In this document: piece by piece, positions 1-8,868 of the stretch
Numbering within the stretch: the first letter of the stretch is position 1
Layout: every line of letters starts with the position of its first letter
Assembly: GCA_910575585.1 (NCBI GenBank)
Contig: CAJTGF010000016.1
Location: forward strand, 1-64,000
DNA length: 64,000 nt
Direction: 5' to 3'
Source of the DNA: Clostridiaceae bacterium
Lineage (GTDB): Bacteria > Bacillota > Clostridia > Lachnospirales > Lachnospiraceae
Notes under the pieces: model-generated
The model's input: only the letters and a program-made list of their open reading frames with translations
What the model was told of the DNA's origin: nothing
The model's database searches: none
Program-made: the position numbers and the translations under genes

Positions 1-27
1 CTGAAAGCGCAGCTTCAAGCAGCATAA
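1..27 (+). CDS. possible 3' end of an upstream gene
   Basis: The first nine codons of frame 1 end in TAA and would encode a short hydrophilic C-terminus rich in Ala and Gln. The start lies outside the window. Nothing identifies the product; it could equally be non-coding. The next 140 bases hold no gene I can support. Confidence 0.25.
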   Translation: MKAQLQAA

Positions 28-142
28 CAGCAGACTTTTGACAACTGAATAACAGCCAGGTATTGAATTTTCAGGGTGCATAGGCAAAATCTATGTGCGA
101 AGTTTGAGTTATATAAATGTCAATCGACAGGAATAAGCGGTA

Positions 143-171
143 TTGTAATTTTCACGATCCGCCTGTATAAT
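143..171 (+). promoter_or_regulatory. sigma-A promoter for the GNAT gene
   Basis: TTGTAA (143-148) and a perfect TATAAT (166-171) are separated by 17 bases, 32 bases before the GTG start of the acetyltransferase gene. A typical housekeeping promoter by sequence. Confidence 0.65.
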
Positions 172-203
172 TGGGTTATTAAGGGCATACAGAGGAGTCG
201 GCG

Positions 204-623
204 GTGGCAGAGATCAGATACATGACAATGGAAGATAGGGAGTTTTGGTACAGTCTGGACAGACATTTGCCGAAAGAGGAATTTGCAGACAAGGTCCGCC
301 GCAGGCAGGGGTATGTTTTGTGGCAGGAAGGCCAGCCAGCCGGGCTGCTGCGGTATAATCTTTTTTGGGACAATATCCCCTTTTGCACCATGGTGTTTGT
401 GGCTGAGGGCTTTCAGGGCAGGGGCTTTGGGAGAGAACTTATGGTACACTGGGAGCGGGAGATGAAACTTTGGGGCTATGGAATGGCGCTGACTTCCACA
501 CAGGTTGATGAAAAAGCGCAGCATTTTTACCGGAAGCTGGGGTATCGGGACTGCGGAGGCTTGATCTTGGATGTGCCGGGATATGAACAGCCCATGGAGT
601 TGTTTATGGTCAAAGGTATTTGA
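204..623 (+). CDS. GNAT family N-acetyltransferase
   Basis: A 139-aa cytoplasmic protein with the GNAT fold, expected to move an acetyl group from acetyl-CoA to an unknown amine. The acetyl-CoA loop is visible as AEGFQGRGFGRELM near residues 72-85 (the Q/RxxGxG/A signature), followed by the typical C-terminal AQHFYRKLGYRDCG segment. The GTG start follows GAGGAG at a good distance and lies behind a clear promoter. The substrate cannot be read from the sequence; the neighbouring gene is of unknown function. Confidence 0.8.
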   Translation: MAEIRYMTMEDREFWYSLDRHLPKEEFADKVRRRQGYVLWQEGQPAGLLRYNLFWDNIPFCTMVFVAEGFQGRGFGRELMVHWEREMKLWGYGMALTSTQVDEKAQHFYRKLGYRDCGGLILDVPGYEQPMELFMVKGI

Positions 624-670
624 AAGCGCAGGATGAAACATTTGCGGGAGTTGAAAGGAGGGACTTGCTC

Positions 671-1225
671 ATGTCCGGTATCTTCGATGAAAAAAATATG
701 ATGCAGGCTTTGGAGAGGCATCTTCCGGCTGGGGAAAGGATCCAGGCGGGCATACACGGCATTGGGATTGAAACAGAGATCAGACAGATTTTCGGGAAAT
801 GCGTTCTTCTTGATGACAAGATCTTTCCGGCGTCCCATGGGACCGCTCTTGAGGTGCGTAAGAGCAAGTATTCAAAATTTGATGTGTATATCGGCATCAC
901 GGAACAGTATCTGATCCTTGCCGAATGTGAGGTGTACAAACATCTTTATGAATTTGATGACGACCCGGATCTGGAAGGGATTGTGGTGGAAGAACTCCAG
1001 GAATGTATCCCCATAGAAGACATCGGAACGTGTTTCTTGCTGGAAGACATTAAGCGATGTGTGATCAAAAAGGGATGGATGGGGTCTGTCAACTGTGGGA
1101 TCACCATGAAAAACGGAAGTTCTTTGAAACTGATGCTGCCAAAACGCGGCGGGATGGGAGGCGGCATGCCCCGCCATCAGGAGTACCGTGACGCCATCAT
1201 CGCGCGGCTGGGCAAGAGAGGGTAA
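671..1225 (+). CDS. hypothetical protein, 184 aa
   Basis: Unrecognised soluble protein, rich in acidic residues and beta-prone segments, with a Gly/Met-rich stretch near the C-terminus. The ATG at 671 is preferred over a TTG at 620 because GGAGGG stands about 9 bases upstream. It follows the GNAT gene by 47 bases on the same strand and is probably co-transcribed with it. The pattern (tests on a stored value, 'ITEQYLILAECE') suggests a PH-like sensor or storage fold, but I would not name a function. Confidence 0.6.
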   Translation: MSGIFDEKNMMQALERHLPAGERIQAGIHGIGIETEIRQIFGKCVLLDDKIFPASHGTALEVRKSKYSKFDVYIGITEQYLILAECEVYKHLYEFDDDPDLEGIVVEELQECIPIEDIGTCFLLEDIKRCVIKKGWMGSVNCGITMKNGSSLKLMLPKRGGMGGGMPRHQEYRDAIIARLGKRG

Positions 1226-1287
1226 AGAAAGTGACCGGCCCTCTTGTTGTCAGGGCAAAAAGCCAAAGCAAAAAAATCTATTTTCCT

Positions 1288-1315
1288 TTGCAAACAGGAG
1301 TATTTTTGCTATAAT
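1288..1315 (+). promoter_or_regulatory. sigma-A promoter before asp23
   Basis: TTGCAA (1288-1293), a 16-base spacer and a perfect TATAAT (1310-1315) precede the GTG start at 1349. It probably starts the long housekeeping transcript. Confidence 0.7.
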
Positions 1316-1348
1316 AAGGCTATTATAGAAATACAGGAGGTAATTATC

Positions 1349-1735
1349 GTGGCGGAAGCAGAGAATAGAAATACTCACAAGGTATATGAGAAAGATAAAA
1401 TCGGGGAAGTGCAGATTGCGGACGAGGTGGTAGCCATTATCGCAGGGCTGGCGGCCACGGAGGTAAAGGGCGTGGACTCCATGGCAGGCAATATTACCAA
1501 TGAGCTGGTGGGCAAGCTTGGCATGAAGAACCTTTCCAAGGGCGTGAAAGTGGATGTGACGGAGGAGCATGTGTCTGTGGATCTGTCCCTGAACATGAAG
1601 TACGGGTACAATATCCCGGCGGTTTCAGAGAAGGTTCAGGACAAGGTGAAAAGCGCCATCGAGAATATGACCGGACTCAATGTCCTGGATGTGAACATCA
1701 AGATCGCAGGCGTTAATATGGAAGAAGGACATTAA
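1349..1735 (+). CDS. Asp23/Gls24 family envelope stress protein
   Basis: A 128-aa Asp23/Gls24 family protein. Members are small, abundant, membrane-associated proteins linked to cell-envelope homeostasis in Firmicutes; molecular activity is not known. The family pattern is clear: 'GEVQIADEVVAIIAGLAATEVKGV' region, 'MAG', then 'VSVDLSLNMKYGYNIPAVSEKVQ' region and a final V/I-rich strand. The GTG start at 1349 is chosen because it follows AGGAGG and the promoter at 1288-1315. It lies directly upstream of nusB, as is usual in Clostridia. Confidence 0.85.
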   Translation: MAEAENRNTHKVYEKDKIGEVQIADEVVAIIAGLAATEVKGVDSMAGNITNELVGKLGMKNLSKGVKVDVTEEHVSVDLSLNMKYGYNIPAVSEKVQDKVKSAIENMTGLNVLDVNIKIAGVNMEEGH

Positions 1736-1742
1736 AGGCAGG

Positions 1743-1771
1743 GGGAAAATGCGTCGATGACGCATTTTCCC
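1743..1771. terminator. perfect 13-bp hairpin between asp23 and nusB
   Basis: GGGAAAATGCGTC is followed by the loop GAT and the exact complement. The core has an A-tract on the left and TTTT on the right, so it could act as a weak terminator or attenuator, limiting read-through from the strong asp23 promoter into nusB. Only four T residues follow the core stem. Confidence 0.5.
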
Positions 1772-1798
1772 ATTCAAAAGAGGACGGAGGATTTGGAG

Positions 1799-2287
1799 AT
1801 GACCAGACGGGAACTGCGGGAACATTGCTTTAAAATGCTGTTCTGCATGAATTTTTATCCGGCAGAGGAGGCTAAGGAACAGCTGGAGCAATATTTTGAG
1901 ATGCCTGAGGAAGATGAGACAACGCCGGAGGGGGGATCCCAGATTCTTCATCATGTGGATATGGAGGAGAAAGACCACGCTTATCTGCTGAAAAAGACCA
2001 GGGCAGTGGCTGCGGACCTTGGAAAACTGGATGCCAGGATCAATGAGGTGGCCCAGGGGTGGAAGACCAGCCGCATGGGCAGGGCGGAGCTGACTATTCT
2101 GCGTCTGGCGCTTTATGAGATGCGGTATGATGACGAGATCCCGGAGAAGGTGGCGATCAATGAGGCCGTAGAACTGGCGAAGAAGTTCGGCGGGGAGGAT
2201 GCGCCCTCGTTTATCAACGGAGTCCTGGCAAAGCTGGTGAAGGACGGCGGCGAACCGGAAAAGGCCGGAGATCCGGAGCGTGTTTAA
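1799..2287 (+). CDS. nusB: transcription antitermination factor NusB
   Basis: 162-aa NusB, an all-helical RNA-binding protein that joins NusE (S10) at boxA RNA to promote antitermination of rRNA operons. Visible family features are the N-terminal RRELREHCFKMLF helix, the central basic region and the conserved C-terminal segment 'KVAINEAVELAKKFG...FINGVLAKL'. An acidic insertion around residues 35-60 makes it slightly longer than the 140-aa norm. The ATG at 1799 follows GGAGGATTTGGAG; the upstream in-frame ATG falls inside the hairpin at 1743-1771 and is less likely. Confidence 0.93.
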   Translation: MTRRELREHCFKMLFCMNFYPAEEAKEQLEQYFEMPEEDETTPEGGSQILHHVDMEEKDHAYLLKKTRAVAADLGKLDARINEVAQGWKTSRMGRAELTILRLALYEMRYDDEIPEKVAINEAVELAKKFGGEDAPSFINGVLAKLVKDGGEPEKAGDPERV

Positions 2288-2298
2288 ATAAATAGATC

Positions 2299-3504
2299 AT
2301 GGCAAGTATATATTCGGTGACACAAGTTAATTCTTATATTAAAAATATGTTCGTTCAGGATTACCTTCTGGGCCGCATCAGTGTGCGGGGGGAGGTTTCC
2401 AACTGCAAGTATCATACTTCCGGACATATTTATTTTACGTTGAAGGATAAGTCGGGGACCTTATCTGCGGTAATGTTTGCGGGGCAGAGAAAAGGTCTTA
2501 ATTTTCAGCTGCAGGAGGGACAGCAGGTTATTGTCACAGGTTCCGTGGATGTGTACGAGCGGGACGGCAGATACCAGCTTTACGCAAAGGAGATCAAGCG
2601 CGAGGGCCTGGGGAATCTGTTTGAGCGGTTCCAGAAACTGCGGGATGAGCTGGAAGAGATGGGGATGTTTGCGGCGGAGTACAAACAGCCGATCCCCAGG
2701 TATGCCAGGACCGTGGGAGTGGTGACGGCCAGCACCGGGGCGGCCATACGAGATATTATGAATATCGCCGCCAGAAGAAATCCGTTTGTGCAGCTGGTGC
2801 TGTACCCTGCCCTTGTGCAGGGGGAGCAGGCGAAGCACAGCATTGCAAAAGGCATCAGGACGTTGGATCTGATGGGACTGGACGTGATCATCGTGGGAAG
2901 AGGCGGCGGCTCCATAGAGGATCTGTGGGCGTTTAATGAGGAGATGGTTGCAAGGGCCATCTTCGAGTGCAGTACGCCGGTGATCTCGGCGGTGGGACAT
3001 GAGACGGATGTGACCATATCGGATTATGTGGCGGATATGCGTGCTCCCACGCCCTCGGCGGCGGCGGAGCTGGCAGTGTTTGATTACAGCCAGTTTGAGG
3101 CGCAGATGGGCAGATACCGGGACATGCTTTCCAGAAGCATGCTGCGGCAGGTGGAGCAAAGACGCCGTCAGGCCCAGCAGTGCCGGCTGCGGCTGATGAT
3201 GCATCACCCCCAGAGGCAGCTGAACGAGAAGCGGCAGCAGCTGGCGGATATGGAAGAGCGCATGGGCAGCCTCCTGGAACACAAGCTGGTGGACCGAAAG
3301 CACAGGCTGGCGCTGATTAGCGGAAAATTGCAGGATCTGTCGCCTCTGACCCGCCTGGGCAAAGGCTTCGGGTTTGTGACGGGAACTGACGGGAAACGGG
3401 TGGAATCCGTAAGCAAGGTGGCCGTGGGGCAGGAATTGTCGGTGCGGCTCTCAGACGGAACAGTTAAGACGAAAGTTGTGCAGGTAACGCCCCTTAACCG
3501 GTGA
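2299..3504 (+). CDS. xseA: exodeoxyribonuclease VII large subunit
   Basis: 401-aa large subunit of exonuclease VII, which degrades single-stranded DNA from both ends. The N-terminal OB-fold (about residues 1-100, 'VRGEVSNCKYHTSGHIYFTL') is followed by the catalytic region with 'VVTASTGAAIRDI', 'GRGGGSIEDLWAFN' and 'PVISAVGHETDVTI', then a helical coiled-coil tail. Length is typical. The ATG start has only a weak ribosome site, suggesting coupling to nusB, 11 bases upstream. It overlaps the xseB reading frame. Confidence 0.96.
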   Translation: MASIYSVTQVNSYIKNMFVQDYLLGRISVRGEVSNCKYHTSGHIYFTLKDKSGTLSAVMFAGQRKGLNFQLQEGQQVIVTGSVDVYERDGRYQLYAKEIKREGLGNLFERFQKLRDELEEMGMFAAEYKQPIPRYARTVGVVTASTGAAIRDIMNIAARRNPFVQLVLYPALVQGEQAKHSIAKGIRTLDLMGLDVIIVGRGGGSIEDLWAFNEEMVARAIFECSTPVISAVGHETDVTISDYVADMRAPTPSAAAELAVFDYSQFEAQMGRYRDMLSRSMLRQVEQRRRQAQQCRLRLMMHHPQRQLNEKRQQLADMEERMGSLLEHKLVDRKHRLALISGKLQDLSPLTRLGKGFGFVTGTDGKRVESVSKVAVGQELSVRLSDGTVKTKVVQVTPLNR

Positions 3505-3545
3505 TAGGGCAGGCAGCGCCTAAGAATCTGGAAGGAATATGGAAG

Positions 3546-3764
3546 ATGGAAGAAAAAAACGGGACAAGATCCATTGAGGAGACCATGGAGGAGCTGGAGA
3601 CCATTATCGAGAAAATGGAGGACAGGGAAAGCACCTTGGAGGATTCTTTTGCATGGTTTGAGAGAGGGATGAAGCTGGTGAAAGAGTGCAGCCAGCGGAT
3701 CGATAAGGTGGAGAAGCAGATCATGGTTCTTAGCGAAGAGGATGGGGAAGTTTATGAGTTCTAG
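3546..3764 (+). CDS. xseB: exodeoxyribonuclease VII small subunit
   Basis: 72-aa small subunit that binds the XseA coiled coil and regulates its activity. The helical-hairpin signature is visible: 'SIEETMEELETIIEKME', 'LEDSFAWFERGMKLVKEC' and 'KVEKQIMVL'. The ATG at 3546 follows a GGAAGGA site; an in-frame upstream ATG at 3501 would add 15 atypical residues. It lies between xseA and ispA and overlaps the latter, as in most Firmicutes. Confidence 0.93.
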   Translation: MEEKNGTRSIEETMEELETIIEKMEDRESTLEDSFAWFERGMKLVKECSQRIDKVEKQIMVLSEEDGEVYEF

Positions 3765-4647
3765 GGAAAAACTGGAGCAGTATACCAATGAGGTGGAGGC
3801 GGTCATCGGGAGATTTCTGCCTGCGAAAGAGGGGTATCAGAGCACCGTTCTGGAGGCCATGGATTACAGTGTGAATGCCGGAGGAAAGCGGCTGCGTCCC
3901 CTGTTTATGAGGGAGGTATACCGGCTGTTTGCAAAAGGCAGAGGGGAAGCGGCGGTGGAGCCGTTTATGGCGGCCATTGAGATGATCCACACGTTTTCGC
4001 TGGTCCACGACGATCTGCCCTGCATGGACAACGACACCTTACGGCGGGGCAAGGATACGACCTGGGTAAAGTACGGGTATGATATGGCGGTGCTGGCCGG
4101 GGACGGTTTGGCCATCTACGCGTTTGAGACGGCGGCCAAGGCATTTGCCGTCAGCGGCAGTCCGGAGACGGTAGGGCGGTGCATAGGGCTTTTGGCGGAG
4201 AAATCCGGCGTAAGCGGCATGATCGGCGGGCAGACGGCAGATGTGGAGCTGACGGGAAAAGCGGTAAACGGGGATCAGCTGGATTTTATTTACCGTCTGA
4301 AGACAGGGGCTCTTCTGGAGGCTTCCATGATGATCGGGGCTCTTCTGGGAGGGGCTGATAAGGAGCAGGTGAAGGCTGTGGAGAAGATGGCCTCCTGCGT
4401 GGGAACGGCATTTCAGATTCAGGACGATATCCTGGATCTGGTGGGAGATTCCCAGGTTATCGGGAAGCACATACTTAGCGATGAAAAGAATGAAAAGACC
4501 ACCTATGTGACGCTGTACGGCATGGAGGCGGCCAGGGCGGCGGTTATGGAGCTGTCCAGGGAGGCGCAGGAGATCTTAGAGCGTCTTCCCGGCGACCACG
4601 AGTTTCTTGCGTATCTCATTGATATTTTGATAACCAGAGAAAAGTAA
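3754..4647 (+). CDS. ispA: polyprenyl synthetase (farnesyl diphosphate synthase)
   Basis: 297-aa short-chain trans-prenyltransferase that condenses isopentenyl diphosphate with allylic diphosphates to make farnesyl diphosphate, feeding undecaprenyl-phosphate synthesis. Both aspartate-rich motifs are intact: 'HDDLPCMDND' (first) and 'QDDILD' (second); 'GGKRLRP' near the N-terminus binds the diphosphate. The ATG at 3754 has GGGGAAG upstream; an ATG at 3742 is an alternative. It overlaps xseB by 11 bases and sits just before dxs, so two isoprenoid steps are co-expressed. Confidence 0.93.
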   Translation: MSSREKLEQYTNEVEAVIGRFLPAKEGYQSTVLEAMDYSVNAGGKRLRPLFMREVYRLFAKGRGEAAVEPFMAAIEMIHTFSLVHDDLPCMDNDTLRRGKDTTWVKYGYDMAVLAGDGLAIYAFETAAKAFAVSGSPETVGRCIGLLAEKSGVSGMIGGQTADVELTGKAVNGDQLDFIYRLKTGALLEASMMIGALLGGADKEQVKAVEKMASCVGTAFQIQDDILDLVGDSQVIGKHILSDEKNEKTTYVTLYGMEAARAAVMELSREAQEILERLPGDHEFLAYLIDILITREK

Positions 4648-4655
4648 AAGGGACG

Positions 4656-6551
4656 ATGTCTATGTTAGAGAGGATAAATGGGCCTCAGGATATTAAGGAG
4701 CTTAACCGGGAGGAACTGGACATTCTGGCATCGGAGATCAGGCGGTTTTTGATCGAGAAGATCAGCGCCACAGGCGGACATCTGGCCTCCAATCTGGGGG
4801 TTGTGGAGCTGACTATGGCCATGTATCTGACTTTTGACCTTCCAAAAGATAAGATCATCTGGGATGTGGGACACCAGGCTTACACCCACAAAATATTGAG
4901 CGGGCGGAAAGATTATTTCGACGATCTGCGCCAGTACGGGGGTCTTAGCGGATTTCCCAAGACAAAGGAAAGCCCCTGCGACTGTTTTGACACGGGACAC
5001 AGTTCCACCTCCATCTCCGCCGGGCTGGGCATGGCCCAGGCGAGGGACATATTGGGGGAGGATTATTCGGTGGTGTCCATTATCGGGGACGGAGCCCTGA
5101 CCGGGGGCATGGCCTACGAGGCTTTGAACAACGCGGCCCAGATTAAGAAGAATTTTATTATTGTATTAAATGACAACAATATGTCCATTTCCGAAAATGT
5201 GGGGGGAATTTCCCAGTATCTGGGGGGCATCCGCACGGGAAGCGGATATAATGACCTGAAAAAAAATGTGACCACGCTGCTGGAAAAGATCCCGGTGGCA
5301 GGGCCAAGGATCATAGATAAGATCAGCAGGACAAAACAGGGGATCAAACAGCTTTTGATCCCGGGGATGCTGTTTGAGGATATGGGGATCATTTACCTGG
5401 GGCCTGTGGACGGTCATGACCTGAAACGGCTGCGGCGGGTCTTGCAGGAGGCCAGGCGGCTGGATCAGGCGGTACTGGTTCATGTTCTGACCCAGAAAGG
5501 GAAGGGCTATGGGCCGGCGGAGCGGAATCCGGCCAGGTTCCATGGGGTAGAGCCTTTTGACATTGAGACGGGAAAGCCAAAGGCCAAGAAAGAAAATCCC
5601 ACATACACAGATATCTTTTCCAGAAAATTATGCCAGCTGGCCCAGGAGCGGGACGATATTGTGGCGGTTACCGCAGCTATGCCGGACGGGACGGGGCTAA
5701 AGAAGTTCGCCAGCCTGTATCCGGAGCGGTTTTTTGACGTGGGGATCGCGGAGCAGCATGGGGTGACCAGCGCGGCGGGCATGGCGGCGGCAGGACTGAA
5801 ACCGGTGGTGGCGGTGTACTCTTCTTTTTTGCAGAGAGGGTACGACCAGGTCCTTCATGACGTGTGCATCCAGAATCTTCCGGTGGTGTTTGCCGTTGAC
5901 CGGGCCGGTCTGGTAGGCAGCGACGGGGAGACCCATCAGGGGATCTTTGATCTGTCGTTTATGACGTCCATTCCCAATATGAGCGTCATGGCGCCTAAGA
6001 ATCTGTGGGAGCTGCGGCGGCAGCTGGAGTTTGCCATGGATTACAACGGGCCTATTGCCATACGCTATCCCAGAGGGGAGGCGTACAGGGGCCTTAGGGA
6101 GTTTAGCGAGCCGATTGTGTACGGCAGAGGCGAGATGATCTATGAGGAGGACGGTATCGCCCTTCTGGCCGTGGGCAGCATGGTCAGCACGGCGGAGCAT
6201 ATCCGGGAGAAGATGAAGGCGGAGGGATACCGGGTGACCCTGGCCAACGGAAGGTTTGTGAAGCCGGTGGATCTTCAGCTGGTGGACAGGCTGGCCAGGA
6301 ACCATGAATTTGTGGTGACTCTGGAGGAGAATGTGCTCAAAGGGGGATTTGGGCTGGAGGTTACGGCCTATATCCATGAGCGGTATCCCCAGGTGAAGGT
6401 GCTGAACGTGGCTTTGCCGGACGCCTATGTGGAGCATGGAAATGTGTCGGTTCTTCGGGAGGGACTGGGGATTGACAGCGATTCCATCATCAGGAAGATC
6501 AAGACCCGGTTTTTTTACAGTGAGCCCAATCTGACGGTGATTGGGAAATGA
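4656..6551 (+). CDS. dxs: 1-deoxy-D-xylulose-5-phosphate synthase
   Basis: 631-aa thiamine-diphosphate enzyme making DXP from pyruvate and glyceraldehyde 3-phosphate, the entry step of the MEP isoprenoid pathway. Visible features: 'VGHQAYTHK', the ThDP/Mg motif 'GDGALTGGMAYEALNN' with 'NDNNMSIS', the pyrimidine-binding domain from about residue 315 with 'AEQHGVTSAAGMA' and 'DRAGLVGSDGETHQG', and a C-terminal transketolase domain. Full length. It starts 8 bases after ispA and overlaps the region before tlyA, consistent with a single operon. Confidence 0.97.
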   Translation: MSMLERINGPQDIKELNREELDILASEIRRFLIEKISATGGHLASNLGVVELTMAMYLTFDLPKDKIIWDVGHQAYTHKILSGRKDYFDDLRQYGGLSGFPKTKESPCDCFDTGHSSTSISAGLGMAQARDILGEDYSVVSIIGDGALTGGMAYEALNNAAQIKKNFIIVLNDNNMSISENVGGISQYLGGIRTGSGYNDLKKNVTTLLEKIPVAGPRIIDKISRTKQGIKQLLIPGMLFEDMGIIYLGPVDGHDLKRLRRVLQEARRLDQAVLVHVLTQKGKGYGPAERNPARFHGVEPFDIETGKPKAKKENPTYTDIFSRKLCQLAQERDDIVAVTAAMPDGTGLKKFASLYPERFFDVGIAEQHGVTSAAGMAAAGLKPVVAVYSSFLQRGYDQVLHDVCIQNLPVVFAVDRAGLVGSDGETHQGIFDLSFMTSIPNMSVMAPKNLWELRRQLEFAMDYNGPIAIRYPRGEAYRGLREFSEPIVYGRGEMIYEEDGIALLAVGSMVSTAEHIREKMKAEGYRVTLANGRFVKPVDLQLVDRLARNHEFVVTLEENVLKGGFGLEVTAYIHERYPQVKVLNVALPDAYVEHGNVSVLREGLGIDSDSIIRKIKTRFFYSEPNLTVIGK

Positions 6552-6624
6552 GACGGCCAGGCATCAGGAGCCTGGAGCCGATAAAAAGGGAAAGAATCCC
6601 CCCATGCCGGGGAAAAGGAGCAGA

Positions 6625-7488
6625 ATGAAAGAGCGTTTGGATGTACTTCTGGTAAACCGGAATCTGGCTCCGTCCAGGGAAAAGGCCAAGGCCGTTATTA
6701 TGGCCGGCATTGTCTATGTGGACGGGCAGAAGGAGGACAAGGCGGGAACTACGTTTGAGGACACGGTTTCCATTGAGGTGCGGGGCAGCACGCTGCCGTA
6801 TGTGAGCCGGGGCGGGCTGAAGCTGGAAAAGGCCATGACCCATTTCGGCGTGGCGCTCCAGGACAAGATCTGTATGGATGTGGGAGCCTCCACCGGCGGT
6901 TTTACGGACTGCATGCTGCAGAACGGGGCGGTGAAGGTTTACGCGGTGGACGTGGGCCACGGGCAGCTGGATTGGAAGCTGCGCAATGATGAGCGGGTGG
7001 TATGCATGGAGAAGACCAACATCCGCTATGTGACCCCGGAGCAGGTGCCGGACAAGATCCAGTTTGCTTCCATTGATGTGTCGTTTATTTCCCTGTCCAA
7101 GGTCCTGGGGCCGGTAAAGGCTCTCCTTAAGAATGACGGACAGGTAGTATGTCTGATCAAGCCCCAGTTTGAGGCAGGACGGGAGAAGGTGGGGAAAAAG
7201 GGTGTGGTGCGGGAGAAAAGCACCCACCTGGAAGTGATCGAGGCGGTGATGGCCTTTGCCCAAACCATAGGGTTTGGCATCTTGAATCTGGAGTTTTCTC
7301 CCATCAAAGGGCCGGAGGGGAATATTGAGTACCTTTTGCACCTGCAGAATCATCCGTTGGCGGATGGGGAAATGCGGGGATTGGAGGAAGAGTCCGGGAA
7401 AGCCGGACAGGCCGGGGGAAAGCCCCGGATCCCTAAATGCCCGGTGGATGCCAGAGCCGTGGTGGAAGCGGCCCACAAAAGTCTTTAG
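6625..7488 (+). CDS. tlyA: TlyA family rRNA (cytidine-2'-O)-methyltransferase
   Basis: 287-aa protein joining an N-terminal S4 RNA-binding domain ('RLDVLLVNRNL', 'AKAVIMAGIVYVDG') to an FtsJ-like methyltransferase domain with the SAM loop 'DVGASTGGFTDCML'. TlyA methylates 16S/23S rRNA ribose positions in bacteria that have the long form; in Firmicutes its target is less certain. The ATG at 6625 follows AAGGAG; a TTG at 6541 would add a poorly conserved tail. It is placed between dxs and nadK as usual in Clostridia. The C-terminus is extended by about 25 Gly/Pro-rich residues. Confidence 0.9.
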   Translation: MKERLDVLLVNRNLAPSREKAKAVIMAGIVYVDGQKEDKAGTTFEDTVSIEVRGSTLPYVSRGGLKLEKAMTHFGVALQDKICMDVGASTGGFTDCMLQNGAVKVYAVDVGHGQLDWKLRNDERVVCMEKTNIRYVTPEQVPDKIQFASIDVSFISLSKVLGPVKALLKNDGQVVCLIKPQFEAGREKVGKKGVVREKSTHLEVIEAVMAFAQTIGFGILNLEFSPIKGPEGNIEYLLHLQNHPLADGEMRGLEEESGKAGQAGGKPRIPKCPVDARAVVEAAHKSL

Positions 7489-7499
7489 GAGCTTGAGAG

Positions 7500-8399
7500 A
7501 TGAGGCATTTTTATTTGATAAAGAATCCGGAGAAGGCGGGGGCGGATAAGGTGGCCCGGGATATTTGCCGCTACATAGAGAGCCGAAAAGGTGTCTGCGT
7601 GGTCCGGGAGCAGGAGATGGCGGCAGAGACCGGGCAGGCAGCAAAAGGGGCAAACGGTTGTGGCGGGTTTTCCCCCCATTTTCAGTACACCGACGCCGAC
7701 AGGGTCCCCCGTGATACGGAGTGCGTCATCACCCTTGGTGGGGACGGCACTCTGATCCAGGCGGCCAGGGATCTGGCGGGGCGGCAGATCCCCATGGTAG
7801 GCGTGAACCTGGGCAATCTGGGCTATCTGACTCAGATCGGGCGTCAGGAGGATGTGGAGGGGCTTTTGGATTCTCTCCTGAACGGGCAGTTTCAGCTGGA
7901 GCGGCGGATGATGCTGAAAGGAAGCATTTTCCGGGAAATGGCTGTGGTCAAGGAGGACCTGGCTCTCAATGAGGTGGTCATTACCAGGCGGGAGACGCTG
8001 CGGGTGCTGAAATTCAGGATCTACGTAAATGGGGAATATTTGAGCCAGTACCGGGCCGACGGGATGATAGCCGCCACGCCTACAGGCTCCACGGCCTACA
8101 ATCTGTCAGCCGGGGGGCCTATTGTGGAACCCAATGCCAGGATGGTGATCTTAACGCCTATCTGCCCTCATGACTTAAACGGCAGGAGCATCGTCTTGTC
8201 GGCTCAGGACGTGGTGGAGATTGAGGTCATGGGCAATGACGACGGAGGGCAGGTGGCGGTTTTTGACGGGGATATGGCTGTCTGCATGAAGGTGGGGGAC
8301 CGAATCCGCATTGAAAGGTCAGAGGTTGAGACGGTTCTTGTAAAATTGAAAAACATTTCATTTTTGGATAATTTGCGGAGCAAGCTGGCAGGGATTTAG
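7500..8399 (+). CDS. nadK: NAD kinase
   Basis: 299-aa ATP-dependent NAD kinase, the only route to NADP. The nucleotide-binding GGDGT motif occurs in 'ITLGGDGTLIQAARDL', followed by 'NLGNLGYLTQI' and the second substrate motif 'TPTGSTAYNLSAGGPI'. An insertion of about 20 residues around 35-60 is rich in Gly and Ala. It starts 11 bases after tlyA and ends 9 bases before argR. Confidence 0.95.
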   Translation: MRHFYLIKNPEKAGADKVARDICRYIESRKGVCVVREQEMAAETGQAAKGANGCGGFSPHFQYTDADRVPRDTECVITLGGDGTLIQAARDLAGRQIPMVGVNLGNLGYLTQIGRQEDVEGLLDSLLNGQFQLERRMMLKGSIFREMAVVKEDLALNEVVITRRETLRVLKFRIYVNGEYLSQYRADGMIAATPTGSTAYNLSAGGPIVEPNARMVILTPICPHDLNGRSIVLSAQDVVEIEVMGNDDGGQVAVFDGDMAVCMKVGDRIRIERSEVETVLVKLKNISFLDNLRSKLAGI

Positions 8400-8408
8400 G
8401 AGGTAAAG

Positions 8409-8858
8409 GTGAAGGTAGAAAGGCACAGCAAGATTGTGGAACTGATCGGAAAGTATGAGATTGAGACCCAGGAGGAGCTGGCGGAGCGGCTGAACCATGC
8501 CGGCTACCGGGTAACCCAGGCCACGGTGTCCAGGGATATCCGGGAACTGAAATTGTCCAAGGTCCAGTCGGAAAACGGGAAGCAGCATTATGTGGTGCTG
8601 CAGAACCAGGGGGCTTTCAGCGACAAATATATCCGGATCTTGAGGGACGGTTTTTTGTCTATGGATATGGCTCAGAATATCCTGGTGATCAAGACCGTGT
8701 CCGGCATGGCCATGGCTGTGGCCGCTGCCCTGGACGCCATTCATTTCCATGAGATTGTGGGGTGCATTGCCGGTGATGATACTATCATGTGCGCGGTCAG
8801 AAGCGTGGATGATACGATTTTGGTTATGGATAAGATTCGAAAGCTGATTGAAAGCTAG
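8409..8858 (+). CDS. argR: arginine repressor ArgR
   Basis: 149-aa arginine-responsive regulator, hexameric when bound to arginine. The N-terminal winged helix includes 'RVTQATVSRDIRELKL'; the C-terminal oligomerisation/arginine domain ends with 'GCIAGDDTIMCAVRSVDD', where the GDDT aspartates bind arginine. The GTG start follows GGAGGTAAAG. It is located between nadK and recN, the standard clostridial arrangement. Confidence 0.95.
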   Translation: MKVERHSKIVELIGKYEIETQEELAERLNHAGYRVTQATVSRDIRELKLSKVQSENGKQHYVVLQNQGAFSDKYIRILRDGFLSMDMAQNILVIKTVSGMAMAVAAALDAIHFHEIVGCIAGDDTIMCAVRSVDDTILVMDKIRKLIES

Positions 8859-8868
8859 GAGGAAGGAA

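Noticed and set aside
2461-3303. Long minus-strand open frame opposite xseA
   Set aside because: A codon-bias shadow of xseA; His/Leu-rich, no motif, no ribosome site.
6499-7653. 384-codon minus-strand open frame opposite tlyA
   Set aside because: Low-complexity Pro/His/Leu translation opposite a well-supported gene.
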